The notes beneath the pieces are model-generated. The model had not been told where the DNA came from. It did not search any database and was given only the letters and a program-made list of their open reading frames with translations. The position numbers and the translations under genes are program-made. From assembly GCA_038380435.1 (NCBI GenBank), contig JAWZYU010000020.1:47400307-47464306 (forward strand): a DNA stretch of 64,000 nt, read 5' to 3'. Source of the stretch: Ryuthela nishihirai. Lineage: Eukaryota > Arthropoda > Arachnida > Araneae > Heptathelidae. Within the stretch, counting starts at the first letter, position 1, and every line of letters starts with the position of its first letter. This document shows positions 52,901 through 61,900 of the stretch, one piece after another.

Positions 52901-55900
52901 GAAAAACAAGAATTATAAATAGTATGAAACTAGAATATCATTTAGTGAATTTCTAAGAGCGCAAGTCTTTTAAAAAGAATTTCTAAACACAATGTATGTG
53001 TATATTAAAGCAAAATTCTAACACTATCAAAAATATTATTTAAAAAAAAATGCCAGGATGGCTTTATAGAGTTAAATGTCTATTATAAATGATATTTTAG
53101 CAATTAGCTGTAATACAAGAGAGTTGGGCATAAAATGAAGACTAATATTAATAATAAAATATGTGCTTGATATTTATTGCATAGTTGACAGATGTTGATT
53201 CTTCAGTGAGATTGGTTTTTAATGCCTCCTCTGTGTGAGCAAATGGCTCACCAGGAACTAATAAACACATTGGTTCCTGGTGACACTGTAACTGTTGGGG
53301 TTACAAGTGGAATGAAGGATTACAAGTGGAAGAATAAAAAAAGAGAGAATACAATGTATGTAAATGGGAGTCTATTTTGATAAAATGTAATGAGTTCTTC
53401 TAAATATGAATGACTGACAAATTAATTATATTATAAATATCTAGTCACTAACATGAATATAGGAAAAATGTGATATATTCTTGAATATTATTTAAAACAC
53501 AAATCAATAATTTGTGATGCATAATTTTTGTTTAATTTCTAATTAAAGTATTTTTATTCCTCTACTTTTGAATTAAAATTTAAGTACTCATAAATAAACA
53601 GTGTTAGTTCTATAATAGTCACAGTTTTGATTTTTGCTTGTCTATATTAATTTCCTAGTCTTATCAACAAAAATCACTTCTCAGGTTTCCACTTCCCATA
53701 GAACAACACAAAAGTCCGCTATAGAGAAAACGTTAGAGGAAATGAGAAGGAAGAAAATTCTACAAAGGAAGAGTGCAAATATAAATATCTTATCATATAT
53801 TTGCCTTTAAGTTCCTTTGTACTGTAACAATATATAATTGGTTGACTAGTGTGTGTCATGACATGACCGTGACAAAAAATGATGCCTACAGTCTCAACAA
53901 AAAATATAAAACAATAGATGGTACTTTAAAATGTTTGGAGAGGGAATGAAATATCACTATAACAATGGATGTTATTACTCTCTATAGGAATGATCTTACA
54001 TTTTTAGGGGTGGGTGCATATGAAACAACTTTCTGGGTGTGTCACTGCATGGAAATGCAAATGTACACAGACATGTTTTGAGAAAAAATAAGACATATAT
54101 AACACCTACAATGTTCAAAAGGGTACAAAGACATAAATAAAGAGAAAATAACATATGCAACATATGTATTGACTACAGATGCAATATAAACTGCATCTGT
54201 GGCATCAATTATCCACAACTTGCTAATTCAAATAACTTTCTACACCATCAGGTTTTAATATGTTTTGTTATATTGGTGTCATTACATATGCATGCAAAGT
54301 TGTCTATTTGTACAAGCAGACAAAATGCAAGAAGCACTGTTTTAAATAATCTTATAAAGCAAAACATTTTTACCTGCTTTAGCTACTGCCATAGCATGTT
54401 TAGGTGTTGACATGCAAAAATGTTGTTCCCATTTTGCCACCTCTGGATTGAACACATACACAACACCTGTGCTTGTTAAATGACCATCTTCGGATAACGT
54501 ATCTCTAACACCTCCCCAAACCCATATTTCTCGTCTCAGAGTTGTTGCAGCACAAAATGCACGTGGCTCTGGTAAGCTTGGCTTTCTGAACCAGCTGAAA
54601 TAAGAATAGTAATATACTATTTAAGTTGTAAATACTAATCTGTTTATTGGTTGCATTTAAAAAAATATAGAGTACTGTAGATTTTGCCATGAAATATTTG
54701 CTAATATGGCAATGTATTAAATTATCATATCGTGTAACACAAATTATGAACTTATTTCATATAAGACCCAAAACAATATATATGAAAGATCTCTTGGAAA
54801 TCGGTCTTGATTTCTTGTATCTTTTCATGTGCCCTAAAGATGAGCCAACATGACTATTCAGGTGCTTTTCCATGCAGATGGGTGGAGGATTACATCAATG
54901 TTGCATACTTTTTCGTCTTTGTACATTAATGAGCAAATTTTCCATATAGTTAAGTTGGAATTTTGTGGGTCATATTCAATGAGAGGTAAATAATGAAAAT
55001 TTTCAGAAATTATAAATAAAATAAATAAATACCCCCTCAAACGCTGCTTGCCACAGAGATCTGACAGGAGCCTGTCAGTTTATATGCCATAGTAGAAGGC
55101 TGTGAGGATGGCAGGGCCTCAGCAGAAGAACAACACAAACATCCATGCCTTACCCGGGGCTCAAACCAGATTCCTTTGATCCGTAGCCAAGTGCGCTAAC
55201 AACTCTGCCATGGGACAGTTAGCCTTTAAATATTGTTTTAGAGATGACTGCTGTTGAAATCATGGTTGCATCAATTGTTCACTTTACCTTTTGCAAACTC
55301 ATGTCTAGTGGCAGGTTTTTCATTTCTTCTAAATATATTGTGACATTAAATAACATATCTATTTATTAACACCATGTTTGTCCTCCCATAAAACATACAT
55401 AGAGGCCAACATCAAGTCTGCTGCAGCTCATGCTACTGTACATTTGATCAAATGTATTGATCCCCCCACTTTGTGTATAGTTGATAAAATTTTGAGTTCA
55501 TTTAGTTTTGTAAAGGGCCAAAGAACTAATAACTTTTAAAGTTTTGGACCCTTTGTCTGATCCAATAGCTCCGGATAGCTTAATGGGGTGCCAGGCAATA
55601 ATAATAAATTGCCAAATAAGTTGAAACTAGGGTTCGAATACCAGCAGGCGTTACTTAACGAGTAAAAATTCAAAAAATTAAATTATTGTCATACTAATTT
55701 AACTTACAATCAAAACTTATCAACTAATGCTGCTCAAGAGAAAAAATAGCAAAGATTCAAAAGTTTCTAGAACAAACAAATTTATTTCCAAAATTATTTT
55801 AAACACTCACTAACGTCAATGAAAATGTCGACTACATCATCACTATCTCACTACACCAACTCTTACTACTCACTCTGTGAACTACCACCTACTAAAAACT

Positions 55901-58900
55901 TTCTTCTTCTCACAATTTACTTCTGCTCTACTCCAACTTACTTCTGCCTATGTGACTACATGTCACGGCTATATCATGCATTGTACAACAAGGCCCGCAC
56001 GTGTCATGTTGCATGCCGGGAAAGACATTCACATAAAGTGACGAGCATGCAAGCTATGACGCAAGAGAGGGAGTGTCCTTGTACATGCGCGCTTTAGCAT
56101 GGAGTTGCACATGCGCAACTCCTATGCTCTCAGAAACGAGTGCTGTGATGTCAAAAATAAAACTAAAATCCCCAAAATGATAAATATAATGTAAATTAAG
56201 CAAAACTGGTTAAGGTAAAGTAAAAGTGAATGAGGAGGCATCACAGTTTCAATTTGTAAGCTACCATTTTCCCAATGTCAAAACAAACCGCTGAAAGAAT
56301 TATAAGTTATACTCTGAAATCAGTGTTGGAATGCTCATGCTATACTTGCAGGAAACTTTGGGTTGGGTTGTTTTACCTCTGAGCAACACTTTTTTGCACA
56401 CCATGGGCTAAATGGCCAGGTCACATGGACCCCGAAGGCTCAGAGAAGGTTGGGGGAGGGGACCCACTGGAACAGCTGTTGGGAGACAGATGGTAGCCTC
56501 CCGTCAAGGCCATCCAGTGTGTTCTTTAACGTGCACAGGGTATGGCTCTCCCACACACGGGGCCACGGCTTAACGTCCCATCCGACGGACGGCGGCCTTT
56601 CCAAGCCCATCGGTGTCCTCTACTGACCGTGGGCAGGGCGGGGAATTTTGCGGAGATAAATCTCAACACTGACCCAGCTGGGACTCGAAACTGGGAACTA
56701 CAGATTACGAGCCTGGCGCACTACCGACTGAGCCACCCCTGCCCTTTGCAGGAAACTAACACTCTTATTAATCATTCATCTAAGAGACAAATGAGCTTTG
56801 AAATAAATGATAAGACATAGTCTTTCTAACTATTGTTTGTTTGAGCAGTGAAAGTAAACAAATGCTGAACCCCCAAGTTTTACTACAAGCTATCTTAAAA
56901 GCACATTTAAGTCAATGGGAGTAATGTGGTGGACTAAAGGTTAATAATCCAGGGATAATGCTATAGCACTGCTACCTGTGAGATGCTGTAATGATAAAAA
57001 GAGGTGGAAAGGATGTACCTTTACACTCTACAAGTAACAATGCTGTAGAATAGATATTGATCTGTAAAAAAATTTAGGCCATTACTTTCTAAGTGACCCT
57101 TGTATAACAGAAAAAATTATCATACTTTAGCAAAGGCAGAATATACATTTCCTTTAATTTTTTTGATAATCATTGTGCTGTAATTATCACAAATTTAAAA
57201 ACATTACTATTTTGACCAAAATTTGCAGATGAGGACACAAAATGTTATTTATGATGTGCATTATGGAATGTATCTTTCAAAAATTCAGCTCATTTCATTT
57301 TAATTCATTTCATTTTAATTCTACTATTTTACTTCTTGCAAAAAGAAAATTATATGACCTTTGAAACCTTTATATAATCTTTGAAAATAATTTCTACTTG
57401 CACAGTAGTAGTAGCAATACCCAATAACAGTTGTCAGATACTTTTGCCTATCTACTATGTGAATTTGCACTTTTCCTAATTCAAGATATGAGATTTTTGG
57501 TAATTCCTATGCTATATTGATTGTAATTTTCAACAACTAAAGTTAATACATATTAACCCTTTCCATTCATATTTAGAAGAAAACTTACAGAATCAACTTT
57601 AAAATATTCTACTTCATTTGCTAATTTATAGACCAATTTCAATGCAGGCTTTGAAATACAATATATTATCTAGTAGAAGAACTGCAACTTGTTGACCTCT
57701 AGGACAGAAAAAAGCAAAAGCAGAATACTGTAAATAACTGCAGTTACATTGAATTGAACAAATGAATGAAAAGGATAAGTGTAAATTACTACATTCAAGG
57801 TGGCTGGATAAATTTTGGATATTCATGATAATAAAACACTATTTTGCTAAACCTTTAAAACAACTCTAGTTTTCAACTAGAGTTAGTCTAAAGACCAGTC
57901 TGAGTATAATTATTTCTTGTGCTATAGTAATCTTTGTCTCCATTATTAGAACAGTATCTCATTCAGATTACTGAAAAAGAATTATAAATGGCACAATTAT
58001 GTTTGTCTAGTAATGTTGTCTAATTGATTACATTATACATTGAAGTGTCATCGAATTAGGGATAGGAGACATTATCCAAATTCAGTACCGCAAGTCCTGC
58101 ATTTGCGTGCATGCATGGCTGAAACTCTGGTCATATGTAGCTGTTAGCTTTGGCTTCGCCAAGCATTCGTCATGAGAAGTGTAATGGGAAAGGCGCGGGA
58201 TTTAGATGCATTTGACAGAGGGCAGATCGTAGGTGTTCGACAGATGGGGCACTTGATCTCCGAAACTGTCAACGAACTAGGATTTTCTCGTACAACAGTT
58301 TCAAGAGTGTTGTAGGAATATGAAAATTCTGGCAAAAAAAAAAAAGCACCAGGACAATCAGTTTTGAATGATTGTGGGCTTCACCATCTGACCTGCATTG
58401 TACGGACTGATAGGGGCCAGACATTATCTGAAATCACCTCCCATCTGAACGCAGGTTCCAGCCGGGAAGTCAGTGCACAGATCATGCAACACTCACTTAA
58501 TCATCATAGCTTCGGGATCCACCGACCTACAAGAGTCTCACTTCTAATGGCACAACACTGGGCTCAACACTTTGCCTGGGCTAAAGCACATTGAAACTGG
58601 ACTATCGAAAATTGGCAACAGATAGCCTGGAGTGATGAATCCTGATTTAAACTTCATCATGCTGATGGGAGACTGAGGGCATGGTGCCAACCTCATGAAG
58701 CCATGGATACTGCATGTCAGGTTGGAACAGTACAAGCTGGTGGTGGTTCAGTGATGGCCTGGGGTGTCTTTATTTGAACGTCTGTGGGACCTTTGGTACA
58801 TGTCCTGATGACTCTCAATGCATCCTGGTATGTAGAACTCATGGCAGACCATTTACACCCATTTATGACCATCATGTATCCCATTGGAGATGGTGTCTAC

Positions 58901-61900
58901 CAGCAAGACAACTGTTCACCTCACAAGTCCAGGCTGGCTACTGCATGGTTGCAGGAGCATTCTGCTGACTTTCAAATAATGAATTGGCCACCTAGAAACA
59001 CAGATTTAAATCCCACTGAAAATCTTTGGGATAAGGTTGAGCAGATTGTTCAGGCCTGTGTACCATTAACGATGACCTCGAGAGAAATAGGTACAGCTCC
59101 AGAGGACGCATGGGTCGTAATACCTGTGGAACATTTACGCAAGCTTGTGGAGTCCTTGCCTCGTCGTGTGGCGGCCGTTATCAGGGCCAGAGGGGACCCA
59201 ACACGTTACTAGGTTGCTATCCTTAATTCAATGGCACTTCAGTGTATATTGAAAATAAATGTTAAAATTCAATATAAAAACAGAAGCTTTAGGAAAGGTG
59301 CTGTCTGCATTGCTGTTGTTTGATATGGATTTATATCAGTGTTGGAACCCATGAACCTTTCTTGTTTCAAATGGGTTCCTATTTCACATAGGTGTGTTAT
59401 GGCATCAGGATTGTTTGATATACACAGTCATATCAGAATAATATGACCACCTACCATAGTATATGTATGGTAGGTGGTCATGTTATTCTGATATGACTGT
59501 GTATGAGTGTGGGTATCTCATGGAAAATCCATTCAAAAGAGATAAAGTTTTTTACATCAGCAGTAAGCATAATGATTAGAAAATTTACAGTTGTTTTATA
59601 ACTTACAAATTTATTATGTAAACTATGCTTTACCTTTGCTGTGCAGGATCAAAGCAGTAAATACGACTAGAAACTGCATATCTTGCAGAGTGTCCTTCAT
59701 TAGTAATTCCACCAATGACCCAAATAAGTCCATCCAAAACACACACTCCCATTCCCATTAATGGTTCCGGCAAAGATTTAACCAAAGTCCAGTGATCCCT
59801 TGTAGTATCATAGAGTTCTACAGTAGATAATAACCTAAAATGTATAGAGTGAAGAAATATTTAAAAAGAATTGAAAACAATAAATAATTTAAAAGTTATA
59901 TATTCATATTTTTTAAAATAGTTGTTGCAGGTCAATTAACATTAAACACTTTTAAATCTACATACTAATAAAATAAAATACATTTTTTTTATCTGATCTG
60001 ATCAGCAATCTGATTCAATTTAATTCAATTAATGTGTTGCTATTTAACCTTAACATTATATAACTTTTTTTTTACATCCAAAGGACTATTTCCAATAATA
60101 TTTTAGGAATACTGAGTCCATAATGACCTATTAAATCACTAGCGATTACTGGAAAGGAGATGTAGTATACATATGTATAGTTATCATGTTTATCCAGCAA
60201 GATGACTACTGATAGAAAGAAGTGGGGGTTGTTTCAGCCAGTAGTGTCCAGGCTTGCAATCTGATGTTCTCAGTTCGAGTCTCAATGGTGCCAACACTAA
60301 AATTTATCTTCACTAACCCCCACCCTGCCCTTGGTTAAAAAGGTTACACCAATGGGCTTGGAGAGGCTAATGTCTATCATATGGAACATTAAGCTATGGC
60401 TTTGTGTGTACATGAGAGCCACATCCTGTGTATGTTGAAGAACATGTTGGATGGGCTTGATGACAGTGGGAGACTACCATCTATCTCCTAACAGCTGCTC
60501 AGTGGATTACCTTTCCCTACCCAATTCTGGGCACTTGGTGTGACCTGGCCATTTAGCCCATTTGTGCACAAAAGTACTGTTCAGAAGTAGACCAACTCTA
60601 CCCTCATTGAAAATACATTGTCTACTTGAATATTAAAAAAAAAACTAAGATTGTAAAAAGAAGTAAAATATGCAAATATATTATTTGTATATGTATATCT
60701 ATATGTATTCTATATCTCCTTCCCAGTAATCGCTAGTGATTTAGTAGTGTCATTATGTGCTCAGTACTCCTAAAATATTATTGAAAATATAGTTGCAAAA
60801 GTTTCACACACAGATTGCATTTAGAAATAGATTAGATAAATTAATAATATTCAAACTATGATTCATCATTTTAGTTATCTCATATTTATGATCATGTCAT
60901 AAAGGAAAGTATTGTAATGAATAAATGTAATACATACGTCCCAGTATTATCTCTTCCACCGATGACTAATACACTGTCATCTAGAATCACAATGCCATGA
61001 CAAGCTCTAGACTGGTGCATATCTGCTCTTTTTCTCCAGCGCTTGGATCGTACTGTGAGCTGAAATGTTGATGGTGTAGCTACCATTTCGCCATTGGAAC
61101 TTTGAAATGGACTGTATCCCCCTACAATGTAACAAAATGTCATATATTAGATATATATATATATACACTAAAATATCATGAAATAATATTTGTTACTTGA
61201 TTAGTACACTCACTCCTGTTCCAAATTCTCTGATGCAGAAGTCTATGGTAAGGAGAACACCCGTGAAGGTCCTTTGGCTATTTACACAGATCTCATCTTT
61301 CTCTATCTCTCTCTCAGGGAAATAGATCACAGTGCCAAGAAAACATGACTGTCTGCAGGTTTGCTCTGCACTATGGCCTAGAAAAGGATTATAGTAGTTG
61401 CACAGGGATCATCATTTGTCTCTCCTTGGTCATTGACCACCGAGGTTACTTTTTGCCTGCTTTATAATTTGGGAGCCAGTTAGTCACAGGGCTGGGCAGC
61501 ATTGAAGAGGACAGCCTGTTATACACTTTTTTGGCATTTGTTTCTGGTAAGCAGCAGGTGATAGGATTTCTCTCTCACCCCTTTTCCAGGATCAATCAGC
61601 TGGTAGGTTCACCTGCTAAGCTGAATGTTCTCCACTTTCCACTCAAATGGCCTGGAACCTTACAACATACTATTCACATTGAGAAGCTGTGCCTCTCTCT
61701 GCATTCTTCTCAAGCCATCTGCTGTTGGGCTAGACAACATCCATTATGCAATGCACCAAATATGTATCTTTATGAAGTAAACTGCCATGCCCATCTGGCT
61801 CGCAGCTGCTGTTTCCATACCTGTGTTTCTAGCAGTATTTTCATACCGAGCTCTGGGCACAGAGTGGTGATCTTAGTCAGATCAAATTCACAACAAATTG

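Noticed and set aside
55819..56097. 92-codon plus-strand frame in a slightly GC-richer patch
   Set aside because: The composition (repeated CTAC, CACT) explains the open frame. No domain or splice evidence.
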